From a virus: a stretch of 37,417 bases of DNA. Within the stretch, counting starts at the first letter, position 1. Every line of letters begins with the position of its first letter. A program made the position numbers and the translations under genes. The DNA is taken from IMG/VR virus record IMGVR_UViG_3300008267_011103, positions 1 to 37,417 of that record. One strand, written 5' to 3'. Below, piece after piece: positions 30,763 to 37,417 of the stretch. The notes beneath the pieces were generated by a model that had not been told where the DNA came from, did no database searches, and saw only the letters and a list, made by a program, of their open reading frames with translations.

Positions 30763-32010
30763 ATGGAAAAAAAAATATTATCAGAAGAATTAGGAAGAAT
30801 GGGTTACCTTTTTGGGTATAAAAGAGGTGTCGTTGTTAGTGAACAAAATGTGGTTGGTGCATCAAATAACCCTGAAAAGTCAGGTGTTGATGTTAGAACA
30901 AACGCCCCTAATTGGAATGGAGGTTCTTCAGGAAATTTATCATTTACAAATTTTTCAACAGATAATAGAGGAATAATTGTTAACGCATCCAATGTAGGTT
31001 ATAAAGAAAATTTATATGTATTGTCAGTTTCATCAGGGATTGGAAAAAATTTACCATATTCCATTAAGAAAACTGATACTTTAACAAAACCGCCGGTATT
31101 AACTAGATTTGAGTTTATTGACGACTCTTTTCCATATGCCGATAATATGATTACCCCTGAAATTAATAAAAATGCTAAAGCAGAGTCTCTTCTCTACTTA
31201 ATTAGAGATACTATCATTAAAAATATTAATGAGGGAGGTATAGATTCCATTAAAAATATTAGACTAAAAGGTTTTGCTGATTCCGCCAGACCTACATTAG
31301 ATGTTCCTAGAGGTTATAAAGGATTGGATCACTCAAAAGTAGGGTGTGATAAACCTTATTGCGGTGAAAGAGATGATTCAAAACGTAATTTATTTTTAGC
31401 CGAACAAAGAGCAAAAAGAATGGGGACGTTTTTAAAGAATTTAGTGAAACAAAAAATAAATGTAGATATTCCAGACGATAAATTCATATTTGATGAACCT
31501 GAAAGCGCTTTTGACCCTAATGAAATAAATAAAAACATTAGAAAAGGTAAAAAAAGTGTTTACGTTGAGATTATCCCTTCTGACCCTACAATAGAACCTG
31601 GTTATAGTCTTGAAAAAACTAAAATAATAACCTCTATCCCAAAACCAAAACAAGGTGTAATAACTTATAAAGGTTATGAACTTAACGTACTTGAAAATAT
31701 AAAATCTAATACCGGTTATTCCGTTATAACGGTTGAAGATAATGATATGGTTAGAAAATTAATATCTAATGGGGATATCCCTGATTTAAGTGTTACGGGT
31801 AAAATTAATGGTAAAACATTAGTAAAAGGAGAAATCTCCGGAAATGAAGTAAAAATTGATGGATTATCTTGGGGTAATTTAACCGATTACGAGGAAGGTT
31901 CGTACGCAAATATGAGATATATAACCGAACCAGGTGTTTTATGTGTAAAACGTTTCATTGATGGTTCGGTTGAATTAGGTGTTTACAAAGTTGTGTTGTC
32001 AGAAAGTTAA
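30763..32010 (+). CDS. OmpA-like domain protein with I-L-S-E N-terminal peptide
   Basis: 415 residues. The N-terminus MEKKILSEELGRMGYLFGYK, then GVVVSE, is a targeting-like peptide with two x-S-E sites; no signal peptide. The middle (about 125-265) resembles an OmpA-type peptidoglycan-binding domain: DSIKNIRLKGFADSARPT, then RDDSKRNLFLAEQRAKRM and SVYVEIIP. The insert with two Cys (KVGCDKPYCGERDD) is unusual. The C-terminal 140 residues are not recognised. Lacking an export signal, it could be a virion or baseplate protein that meets peptidoglycan during infection. No promoter box is seen; expression may come from read-through of the terminator upstream. Confidence 0.7.
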   Translation: MEKKILSEELGRMGYLFGYKRGVVVSEQNVVGASNNPEKSGVDVRTNAPNWNGGSSGNLSFTNFSTDNRGIIVNASNVGYKENLYVLSVSSGIGKNLPYSIKKTDTLTKPPVLTRFEFIDDSFPYADNMITPEINKNAKAESLLYLIRDTIIKNINEGGIDSIKNIRLKGFADSARPTLDVPRGYKGLDHSKVGCDKPYCGERDDSKRNLFLAEQRAKRMGTFLKNLVKQKINVDIPDDKFIFDEPESAFDPNEINKNIRKGKKSVYVEIIPSDPTIEPGYSLEKTKIITSIPKPKQGVITYKGYELNVLENIKSNTGYSVITVEDNDMVRKLISNGDIPDLSVTGKINGKTLVKGEISGNEVKIDGLSWGNLTDYEEGSYANMRYITEPGVLCVKRFIDGSVELGVYKVVLSES

Positions 32011-32015
32011 TTTTT

Positions 32016-32639
32016 TTAAAAATTATCAAAAGATATAACATCCTTACCTGAGTAACCTTTATATTCTAAAACAAAAAATCCTGTAACTGATAAACAATCT
32101 GTATTAGGATTATAATGTGTTTTATATTCTCCACACATATCTCCATAATCAATCATATCATAAAGTAGAGCAATTCTATGAAATTTTGATGACATATAAT
32201 TATTTATAATATCTTCAGCATAATTTTGGTAAGTTTTTTTATCAATCCCTATATAATTTATAGTAGTTACATTTTTATACTGAAATAAAATCTCCATTTT
32301 ATTTTTATATTCTTTTTTAGTTTTTTTATTTTTCAAAAAATAATTAAATCTATCATTATGTTTTTCTAATAATACATTACGAAAAATTTTATGGTTTTCG
32401 TGACTAAATACTGAGTAGTGTGACATATATTCAGATTGATATTTTGCAGATTCACCACAAACTTCATCGTGTTTCATTCGACTAACATTAGCTTTTTTTC
32501 TTTCTTTCATCGCCTCTTCAAACACTAAAGAATCTAATAATTTTAAATTTATTTTTTTGAAGTCAATAACATCATCCTTTGTTTGCGATAAAAGTATCGT
32601 TGAAAACAACAATGTAATAGATATTAATATTTTTTTCAT
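32016..32639 (-). CDS. Secreted CAP-domain (SCP-like) protein
   Basis: 207 residues from ATG 32639; a longer frame start at 32666 would include the promoter box and is rejected. Signal peptide to about residue 19 (KKILISITLLFSTILLSQ). The CAP core shows AKYQSEYMSHYSVFSHEN and, later, DIINNYMSSKFHRIALLYD and GDMCGEYKTHYN, with His and Glu/Asp positions expected for the cavity. CAP proteins occur outside cells with varied, often unclear roles. Three Cys residues could form a disulphide. The TATATTTG box is four bases before the ATG. Confidence 0.75.
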   Translation of the reverse strand: MKKILISITLLFSTILLSQTKDDVIDFKKINLKLLDSLVFEEAMKERKKANVSRMKHDEVCGESAKYQSEYMSHYSVFSHENHKIFRNVLLEKHNDRFNYFLKNKKTKKEYKNKMEILFQYKNVTTINYIGIDKKTYQNYAEDIINNYMSSKFHRIALLYDMIDYGDMCGEYKTHYNPNTDCLSVTGFFVLEYKGYSGKDVISFDNF

Positions 32640-32643
32640 ACTA

Positions 32644-32651
32644 CAAATATA
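32644..32651 (-). promoter_or_regulatory. -7 box of the CAP gene
   Basis: TATATTTG on the minus strand, four bases before ATG 32639. Confidence 0.6.
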
Positions 32652-32674
32652 CAAATTAAATTTCATCCGGCAAA

Positions 32675-32682
32675 ATATTTAT
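32675..32682 (+). promoter_or_regulatory. ATATTTAT box (candidate late promoter)
   Basis: ATATTTAT on the plus strand, 20 bases before ATG 32703. Confidence 0.45.
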
Positions 32683-32702
32683 TTATATAAATAATTAAAA
32701 AT

Positions 32703-32831
32703 ATGGCAAAATCATCAAAAACAACATCTTCAGGAAAAGTGACTTTCGGTAATAAAGTTAAAGGAAAATCAAAAAAAAGTTACGGACCAAAAGCCGAAAA
32801 ACCTAAGAAATATAGGGGTCAAGGTCGTTAA
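32703..32831 (+). CDS. 42-residue basic protein (KVTFG...KKYRGQGR type)
   Basis: The frame reads MAKSSKTTSSGKVTFGNKVK and ends KPKKYRGQGR, with 13 Lys and 2 Arg among 42 residues. Short basic phage proteins with KVTFG and a C-terminal KKYRGQG are familiar from other large Bacteroidota phages. The charge suggests binding of DNA or RNA, for instance in the head or on ribosomes; no function is known to me. Supported by an ATATTTAT box with 20-base spacing. Confidence 0.75.
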   Translation: MAKSSKTTSSGKVTFGNKVKGKSKKSYGPKAEKPKKYRGQGR

Positions 32832-32856
32832 TATAATAATTATTCTGAAAATGTAA

Positions 32857-32864
32857 ATATTTAT
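32857..32864 (+). promoter_or_regulatory. ATATTTAT box (candidate late promoter)
   Basis: ATATTTAT on the plus strand, 16 bases before ATG 32881. Confidence 0.45.
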
Positions 32865-32880
32865 AGTATAAAATAATACT

Positions 32881-33180
32881 ATGAATAAGAAAAAATACTT
32901 TTTTGGGTGGAATAATATTAAATGGGTAATTAAAGAATCCGTTAATATTTACTCAAGTAAAAAATCATTTTTCTCAAAGAAAAGAATTGAGTCCGGAATA
33001 GCATTTGTTATCGCACAATGGGGAATGATATTTTTCCTATTGGAAAATATAAATAAAATGAGTGCTTCAGACCTTTTTATTTGGGCGGGTATTGAATTTG
33101 CGGTTTCAGGTTATATTATTAACCAAATTCAAAAAGAAAAAAAACAGGAAGAATCTCAAAAAGAAAATCCCGAAGTTTAA
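32881..33180 (+). CDS. Membrane protein with two spans, holin-like plan
   Basis: 99 residues: basic N-terminus (about 1-38), hydrophobic segments at about 41-58 (SGIAFVIAQWGMIFFLL) and 65-83 (FIWAGIEFAVSGYIINQI), then a charged tail (KEKKQEESQKENPEV). Two spans with a charged C-terminus resemble class II holins or small superinfection proteins, though I recognise no family with certainty. The stop codon lies within a bidirectional terminator shared with the convergent gene. Confidence 0.65.
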   Translation: MNKKKYFFGWNNIKWVIKESVNIYSSKKSFFSKKRIESGIAFVIAQWGMIFFLLENINKMSASDLFIWAGIEFAVSGYIINQIQKEKKQEESQKENPEV

Positions 33181-33190
33181 TCGGGATTTT
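33165..33190. terminator. Bidirectional terminator overlapping two stop codons
   Basis: AAATCCCG-(9 bases)-CGGGATTTTTT contains the stop of the plus gene (33178-33180) and of the minus gene (33177-33179). Confidence 0.8.
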
Positions 33191-33515
33191 TTAATTTACC
33201 TAAATCCTCTTTTAATCTTTCTAAGAAAGATTCTTCACCATCATCCCCCGATATTAACCAATCAATTCTTTGAGCATAAATTTCGGCTTTACGAAGAATT
33301 TCCAAACTCTCTTTGAATTTTTCAATCACTTCATCGGGATACTTGTAATGAAATTTATCTTCAGGATATTTTTCATACCAATCAGGGTCTCTCCAACCCT
33401 CATTTTTCATCTCTTCTTTGGTTTTTTCTTTACCATTTTTTCTGATTAGTTGTTCAACCTCATCTGCAATGTAACCAATTTTATATTGGCCGTATTCAAA
33501 AGCTCCTCCTGACAT
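33177..33515 (-). CDS. Conserved hypothetical protein (MSGGAFEY type)
   Basis: 112 residues: MSGGAFEYGQYKIGYIADEV, then FHYKYPDEVIEKFKESL, YAQRIDWLISGDDGEESF. This arrangement occurs in many phages and some bacteria without a known function. The central part (about 30-60) is Lys/Glu/Trp-rich and variable. Soluble. The GDDGEESF end recurs strongly enough to suggest a binding site. Its leader resembles those of 11083 and 11858. Confidence 0.8.
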   Translation of the reverse strand: MSGGAFEYGQYKIGYIADEVEQLIRKNGKEKTKEEMKNEGWRDPDWYEKYPEDKFHYKYPDEVIEKFKESLEILRKAEIYAQRIDWLISGDDGEESFLERLKEDLGKLKNPD

Positions 33516-33535
33516 AGTTTATTAATTTTAGAATA

Positions 33536-33543
33536 CAAAGATA
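33536..33543 (-). promoter_or_regulatory. -7 box with conserved AU-rich leader
   Basis: TATCTTTG, then GTATTCTAAAATTAATAAAC before ATG 33515. Confidence 0.6.
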
Positions 33544-33545
33544 TA

Positions 33546-33575
33546 AAAAATCCTTGAGATTTCCAAGGATTTTTA
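33546..33575 (-). terminator. Terminator of dnaK
   Basis: On the minus strand AAAAATCCTTGG..CAAGGATTTTTT forms a near-perfect stem six bases after the dnaK stop; the same symmetry works in both directions. Confidence 0.75.
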
Positions 33576-33581
33576 TTTTTT

Positions 33582-35444
33582 TTACTTAACTTCCTCAAAC
33601 TCAACATCATTTGGGTCTATTGTGGTTGATTGGTTTCCATCACCACTATTTTGATACATTTCTTGTGAAATTTTGTGGAAATGTTCATTTAACTCATCCA
33701 TATGTTTTGTAACAGACTCAACATCTTTTTTACTATGAGATTCTTTTAACAAATCTAACTTAGAATTAATTTCAGTTTTTTGTTCTTCCGTTAATTTATC
33801 TGATAAATCATTCATCGACTTAGTAATATTGAATATTGTACTATCCGCCATATTCAAAACCTCAGCATCTTCTTTGGATTTCTTATCTGATTCGGCATTT
33901 AATTCCGCATCTCTTTTCATTTTTTCAATTTCTTCTTTTGAAAGACCTGAAGATGATTCGATTCTAATTGATTGTTGTTTGTTAGTTGCTTTATCTGACG
34001 CAGATACATTAATAATACCATTCGCATCGATATCGAAAGTAACTTCGATTTGTGGTGTTCCTCTCATAGCAGGTGGAATACCATCTAAATGAAATCTACC
34101 AATGGTTTTATTATCTTTCGCCATAGCTCTCTCACCCTGTAATACGTGAATTTCAACACTTGGTTGATTATCAGATGCGGTAGAGAAAACTTGTGATTTT
34201 TTGGTCGGAATTGTCGTATTTGACTCGATTAATTTTGTAAACACCCCACCCATAGTTTCAATACCTAAAGATAATGGTGTAACATCTAACAATAAAACAT
34301 CCTTAACATCACCCGCTAAAACACCTCCTTGAATTGCGGCACCTAACGCGACAACTTCATCAGGATTTACCCCTTTTGATGGGTCTTTTCCGAAGAATTT
34401 CTTAACCGCATCTTGGATTGCAGGAATTCTTGTTGTACCACCAACTAAGATAATTTCATCAATATCACTCGGATTTAATTTCGCGTTTCTTAATGCCGAC
34501 TTACAAGGGTCAATAGTTCTCTGAACCAAAGAATCTACCAATTGTTCAAATTTAGACCTTGTAAGTGTCTTAACTAAGTGTTTTGGAATACCATCTACCG
34601 GCATAATATAAGGTAAGTTAATTTCTGTTGAAACGCTTGAGGATAGTTCTATTTTCGCTTTTTCAGCCGCTTCCTTCAATCTTTGTAATGCCATAGGGTC
34701 TTTAGAAATGTCAACACCATTCTCATCTTTAAACTCCTTAACTAACCAATCTATGATTGTATTGTCAAAATCATCACCACCTAAATGAGTATCACCATCA
34801 GTTGATAACACTTCAAAAACACCATCACCTAATTCTAAAACCGATACATCGTGAGTCCCACCACCACAATCAAATACTACAACCAAAATGTCCTTATCTT
34901 TTTTATCAAGACCATAGGCAAGAGCCGCTGCGGTAGGTTCATTAATAATACGTCTTACATTTAACCCAGCAATCTCACCCGCCTCTTTAGTTGCCTGTCT
35001 TTGAGCGTCATTAAAATAAGCGGGTACGGTAATAACCGCGTCAGTTACAGAAGTCCCTAAATAATCTTCTGCCGTCTGTTTCATTTTTTGTAAGATGATT
35101 GCTGAAACCTCCTGCGGTGAGTATTTTCTATCATCGATTTCAACTCTTGGGGAATTATTATCACCTTTTACTACTTTATAAGGAACTCTAGTTAATTCCT
35201 TTTTGGATTCTTCAAAAGAAGTACCCATAAATCTTTTAATTGAGTGGATTGTTTTATCGGGGTTTGTAACCGATTGTCTTTTAGCGGGGTCTCCTATTTT
35301 TCTTTCCCCACTTGTTGTAAAACCAACGATTGATGGTGTTGTTCTCTTACCTTCACTATTAGGTATCACCACAGGTTCATTACCTTCCATTACTGCGACA
35401 CACGAATTTGTGGTCCCTAAATCAATTCCTATTATTTTTCCCAT
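33582..35444 (-). CDS. dnaK: Molecular chaperone DnaK (Hsp70), full length
   Basis: 620 residues, normal length. The nucleotide-binding domain has [62 protein letters not shown] and [13 protein letters not shown]; the linker [15 protein letters not shown] leads to the substrate domain and helical lid, ending EFEEVK. [11 protein letters not shown] instead of FDLGGGTFDVS is characteristic of flavobacterial DnaK, suggesting capture from such a host; the Cys in FDCGGG is unusual. DnaK binds exposed hydrophobic peptides in an ATP cycle run by DnaJ and GrpE. Neither full partner lies here, but a J-less DnaJ-type zinc-finger protein is encoded at 36532-37392. It may fold phage proteins or replace a host chaperone. 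Confidence 0.97.
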   Translation of the reverse strand: MGKIIGIDLGTTNSCVAVMEGNEPVVIPNSEGKRTTPSIVGFTTSGERKIGDPAKRQSVTNPDKTIHSIKRFMGTSFEESKKELTRVPYKVVKGDNNSPRVEIDDRKYSPQEVSAIILQKMKQTAEDYLGTSVTDAVITVPAYFNDAQRQATKEAGEIAGLNVRRIINEPTAAALAYGLDKKDKDILVVVFDCGGGTHDVSVLELGDGVFEVLSTDGDTHLGGDDFDNTIIDWLVKEFKDENGVDISKDPMALQRLKEAAEKAKIELSSSVSTEINLPYIMPVDGIPKHLVKTLTRSKFEQLVDSLVQRTIDPCKSALRNAKLNPSDIDEIILVGGTTRIPAIQDAVKKFFGKDPSKGVNPDEVVALGAAIQGGVLAGDVKDVLLLDVTPLSLGIETMGGVFTKLIESNTTIPTKKSQVFSTASDNQPSVEIHVLQGERAMAKDNKTIGRFHLDGIPPAMRGTPQIEVTFDIDANGIINVSASDKATNKQQSIRIESSSGLSKEEIEKMKRDAELNAESDKKSKEDAEVLNMADSTIFNITKSMNDLSDKLTEEQKTEINSKLDLLKESHSKKDVESVTKHMDELNEHFHKISQEMYQNSGDGNQSTTIDPNDVEFEEVK

Positions 35445-35479
35445 ACTTTTTTTGTTTAATTATATTAATATTTTATTAT

Positions 35480-35491
35480 GGAGTCAACTCC
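35480..35491. promoter_or_regulatory. Inverted repeat upstream of dnaK
   Basis: GGAGTCAACTCC, five-base arms with two central bases, lies 36 bases before the dnaK ATG in an otherwise AT-rich leader. It could be an operator. It is not a CIRCE element. No box of either promoter class is clear before dnaK. Confidence 0.3.
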
Positions 35492-35597
35492 AAAATTCGC
35501 TTATTAAAAACTATACCAAACAAAGGGATATGACAAAATGTCATAAAAATTATTAAAAAAATGACAAAATTTATTTGGTGGATTAAAAAAAAGTTCA

Positions 35598-35605
35598 TAC
35601 CTTTG
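35598..35605 (+). promoter_or_regulatory. -7 box of 35610-35828
   Basis: TACCTTTG on the plus strand, four bases before ATG 35610, with TTTGG about 22 bases upstream. Confidence 0.6.
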
Positions 35606-35609
35606 TCTT

Positions 35610-35828
35610 ATGAGAAAGAAAAAAACAACCACAACAGAAACAACAACACAAAAAGTTAATACTAAAAGTACTAAATGGCAAAGAGTATATGAAGATGAAT
35701 ATAGAATCTCCATTTGGAAATTTGATAGTAAAATTAGTATGATAAATCCTTACGAAGTAGAATTTAAATTCAAAAAGGAAATCACTATGGATATACCTAA
35801 ATTAAAGGTAAGAAGAAAAAAATCATAA
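35610..35828 (+). CDS. Small basic protein
   Basis: 72 residues. A Thr/Lys-rich start (MRKKKTTTTETTTQKVNTKS) followed by WQRVYEDEYRISIWKFDSK and a basic end KLKVRRKKS. Not recognised; charge suggests nucleic-acid contact. The promoter box fixes the start. Confidence 0.6.
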   Translation: MRKKKTTTTETTTQKVNTKSTKWQRVYEDEYRISIWKFDSKISMINPYEVEFKFKKEITMDIPKLKVRRKKS

Positions 35829-35835
35829 TATTTAC

Positions 35836-35843
35836 ATATTTAT
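35836..35843 (+). promoter_or_regulatory. ATATTTAT box (candidate late promoter)
   Basis: ATATTTAT on the plus strand, 22 bases before ATG 35866. Confidence 0.4.
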
Positions 35844-35865
35844 CGTCTAACACTATTATTAAGTT

Positions 35866-36048
35866 ATGACAGAAGAAATGAAAGCACGCCTTTATGGTCA
35901 ATTATTAAACGAACATACTCGTATTGGAAATAAAATATCCGAAATTAAAGGTCAAAATATTGATCCTAATCAAAAACAAAAAGAAGAGATTAGAAAGTTG
36001 GAATTACAACAAATTAAAATTATGAATGATATTAGAAAGTTATTTTAA
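35866..36048 (+). CDS. Small helical phage protein
   Basis: 60 residues, all-helical and highly charged: MTEEMKARLYGQLLNEHTRI, then NKISEIKGQ and a Lys/Glu-rich second helix (RKLELQQIKIMNDIRKLF). A helical hairpin or coiled coil is likely. Similar short proteins occur in large Bacteroidota phages; role unknown. Confidence 0.65.
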   Translation: MTEEMKARLYGQLLNEHTRIGNKISEIKGQNIDPNQKQKEEIRKLELQQIKIMNDIRKLF

Positions 36049-36049
36049 T

Positions 36050-36057
36050 ATATTTAT
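36050..36057 (+). promoter_or_regulatory. ATATTTAT box (candidate late promoter)
   Basis: ATATTTAT on the plus strand, 12 bases before GTG 36070. Confidence 0.4.
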
Positions 36058-36069
36058 ATAAAAAAAATT

Positions 36070-36546
36070 GTGCCTAATACTGAAAATTTAAGTAAAAAAG
36101 AAATTAAAGGGGTTGAGCTAGTTATAAAAGCTTTAAAGAAAAAATATCCTTTTATTAAAGGTTTTAATATTACTCCTGACTATGAAAATAAATACAGATT
36201 TACGGTGTTTATTGATTTAAAAATTAATTTTGAAGAATTGTCAAAATATTCAGGATATGAATTATCCGATTATTATTTTAAAAACAAAGACTCTGTAAAG
36301 AGTAGGTCTTTTTTAGCCCTTTTTTTTGATTCTAAATCAATAGGTGATAAAGACTCTATTGATGGGTTGGTAGAATATTTCGCAAATTTAAAAAATCAAA
36401 TAGATAAGGATATGGGCGATTTTTATGAAAATAGTCTTCCTGATGAATTTAAAATTAAAAATTTTGATGGGGGTCTTATTGGAGACTTTTTCATAAATAT
36501 TGGTTTAGATGGATTTACTGACGATTCTTTATCAGAAGATAGTTGA
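36070..36546 (+). CDS. Hypothetical protein with GTG start
   Basis: 158 residues, acidic, soluble, not recognised. No ATG lies between the promoter box and the coding region, so GTG 36070 is taken as the start. Mixed alpha/beta sequence: LVIKALKKKYPFIKGFNITP, YRFTVFIDLKINFEEL, and a Gly/Asp-rich C-terminal part. It runs into the convergent zinc-finger gene by 15 bases. Confidence 0.6.
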   Translation: MPNTENLSKKEIKGVELVIKALKKKYPFIKGFNITPDYENKYRFTVFIDLKINFEELSKYSGYELSDYYFKNKDSVKSRSFLALFFDSKSIGDKDSIDGLVEYFANLKNQIDKDMGDFYENSLPDEFKIKNFDGGLIGDFFINIGLDGFTDDSLSEDS

Positions 36547-37392
36547 ATTAATATCTATTATTCCCTTATTACCGCCTTTATTTTTTAATAAAGGGTTTGT
36601 TGTAAAATCAATTAAAAAAATATCACCTATAATAAAATCATGTTTATCTAACATATCTGTTTTTATATTATCCCCCCAAATTAAAATATTTTTAGGGTTA
36701 TTAACGATTTTTAAATAACTTTCATTTTCAAATTTATCTAAATCAGATTTTGTTTCTAAATTAGAAAATTGATTATCTTTATCCCAACTTAAATAAATCA
36801 TTTGTACTATTTCTAAATAATCATCCATTTTTATCTCACCTGAACCTTCACAATAATCACAATCCTCTCTACCACTAGCATCACAATCTGGGCAGTTTAC
36901 GAATTCGGTACCGTCGCAAGTTGGGCACGTAACTTTTCCTTCTCCACCGCAACTACTACAAGATTTTTTACTCTTCCTATCATCTTCATCATCTTTACCA
37001 CTACCACCACACTCATCGCAATCAATTTCTCCATCACCATCACATTCGTGACAAGTTATATCAGAATCACCATTACAAGTTGCACATTTTTGAGATCCGT
37101 ATCCATCACAAAACTCACATTCATCCATTACATCTTCTTCAGTTATTTCACCAATACAAAAAGAATATAAGTTATTTTTTATTTGGTCGTAGGTATTCTC
37201 CAAATCGGTGTTACCTCTATTAATTTCGGACACCAAAAAACATAAAATCACGGTATCGATAGGGTCGTAACTATCAAAAATATTATGATAATCAGACATT
37301 CTCTTTAATTCTTTATAAAAATCGGATGGAATTTCATCAGAATATGTGTTAGAAAATTTTTTTGATAATTTTATTAATTTATTTTTATCCAT
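36532..37392 (-). CDS. DnaJ-type zinc-finger protein lacking a J domain
   Basis: 286 residues. Residues about 92-187 hold eight CxxC units (CEFC, CATC, CHEC, CDEC, CSSC, CPTC, CPDC, CDYC), most followed by the DnaJ-type x-G-x-G; DnaJ itself has four. There is no J domain with HPD at the N-terminus and no client-binding barrel. The flanks are helical and acidic. The protein should bind about four zinc ions and might hold unfolded proteins or bring them to the nearby DnaK, but without a J domain it could not stimulate ATP hydrolysis in the usual way. Similar proteins occur in phages. ATATTTAT box 14 bases before the ATG. Confidence 0.8.
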   Translation of the reverse strand: MDKNKLIKLSKKFSNTYSDEIPSDFYKELKRMSDYHNIFDSYDPIDTVILCFLVSEINRGNTDLENTYDQIKNNLYSFCIGEITEEDVMDECEFCDGYGSQKCATCNGDSDITCHECDGDGEIDCDECGGSGKDDEDDRKSKKSCSSCGGEGKVTCPTCDGTEFVNCPDCDASGREDCDYCEGSGEIKMDDYLEIVQMIYLSWDKDNQFSNLETKSDLDKFENESYLKIVNNPKNILIWGDNIKTDMLDKHDFIIGDIFLIDFTTNPLLKNKGGNKGIIDINSTIF

Positions 37393-37406
37393 TTTGATTA
37401 TATTAA

Positions 37407-37414
37407 ATAAATAT
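37407..37414 (-). promoter_or_regulatory. ATATTTAT box (candidate late promoter)
   Basis: ATATTTAT on the minus strand, 14 bases before ATG 37392. Confidence 0.45.
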
Positions 37415-37417
37415 TAT

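Noticed and set aside
35480-35491. CIRCE heat-shock operator upstream of dnaK
   Set aside because: The inverted repeat has a different sequence and spacing from TTAGCACTC-N9-GAGTGCTAA.
1-37417. CRISPR arrays, insertion sequences or attachment sites
   Set aside because: No regularly spaced direct repeats with unique spacers, no transposase, and no tRNA-end duplication were seen. The only tandem repeats are the promoter units at 5233-5730.

Overview
The window looks like part of a large tailed-phage genome whose host is a Bacteroidota bacterium, probably of the Flavobacteriia. The phage side rests on a T4-type lysozyme behind a holin-like membrane protein, a T4 Rnl1-type RNA ligase, a polynucleotide-kinase-like P-loop protein, a DUF5872-like protein, several small conserved phage proteins, many unrecognised compact genes, and repeated N-terminal peptides ending in I/L-x-E that resemble T4 capsid-targeting sequences. 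The Bacteroidota side rests on TAnnTTTG promoter boxes, type IX secretion (T9SS) sorting domains, SprB-like repeats and a flavobacterial-style DnaK. A bacterial chromosome carrying an integrated element cannot be excluded, because no capsid, portal, terminase or tail gene lies in the window.

Layout. 1-3712: the end of a ClpC/ClpB ATPase, an M20/M42-type peptidase, two unknowns, a tmRNA gene and convergent smpB. 3761-5730 (minus): about 1.5 kb without a convincing gene, rich in GNRA/UUCG hairpins, holding one tRNA-Met(CAU)-like element, ending at a strong terminator and preceded by five tandem promoters, several with rRNA-style hairpin-boxA leaders. I read this as one long, highly expressed structured RNA. 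5840-7450: a lipoprotein and a three-gene operon including a degenerate M23-like domain. 7497-11858: RNA ligase, a wall-enzyme-like protein, metallophosphoesterase, CYTH protein, a metallopeptidase and two paralogous tiny membrane proteins. 12083-13185: small genes. 13226-21691: five consecutive genes for exported proteins, three with T9SS-type C-termini, headed by an 1850-residue SprB-like protein. 21805-23810: conserved phage protein, archaemetzincin, HNH nuclease. 23891-27349: candidate virion/core proteins and the lysis pair. 27407-32010: IMPDH/GMPR-like enzyme, cupin, DUF5872-like protein, kinase and OmpA-like protein. 32016-37392: CAP protein, small proteins, full-length DnaK and a DnaJ-type zinc-finger protein without a J domain.

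Two promoter types divide the genes. A TAnnTTTG box, usually only 4-8 bases before the ATG, precedes enzymes, smpB, secreted proteins and the tmRNA. An (A/G)TATTTAT box, mostly 12-25 bases before the start, precedes genes with capsid-targeting-like N-termini, the lysis genes and small unknowns. This suggests an early/middle class read by the host polymerase and a late class. Functionally the window points to takeover of host translation and protein quality control (tmRNA, SmpB, Clp, DnaK), RNA repair, and export of large proteins through the host secretion system.
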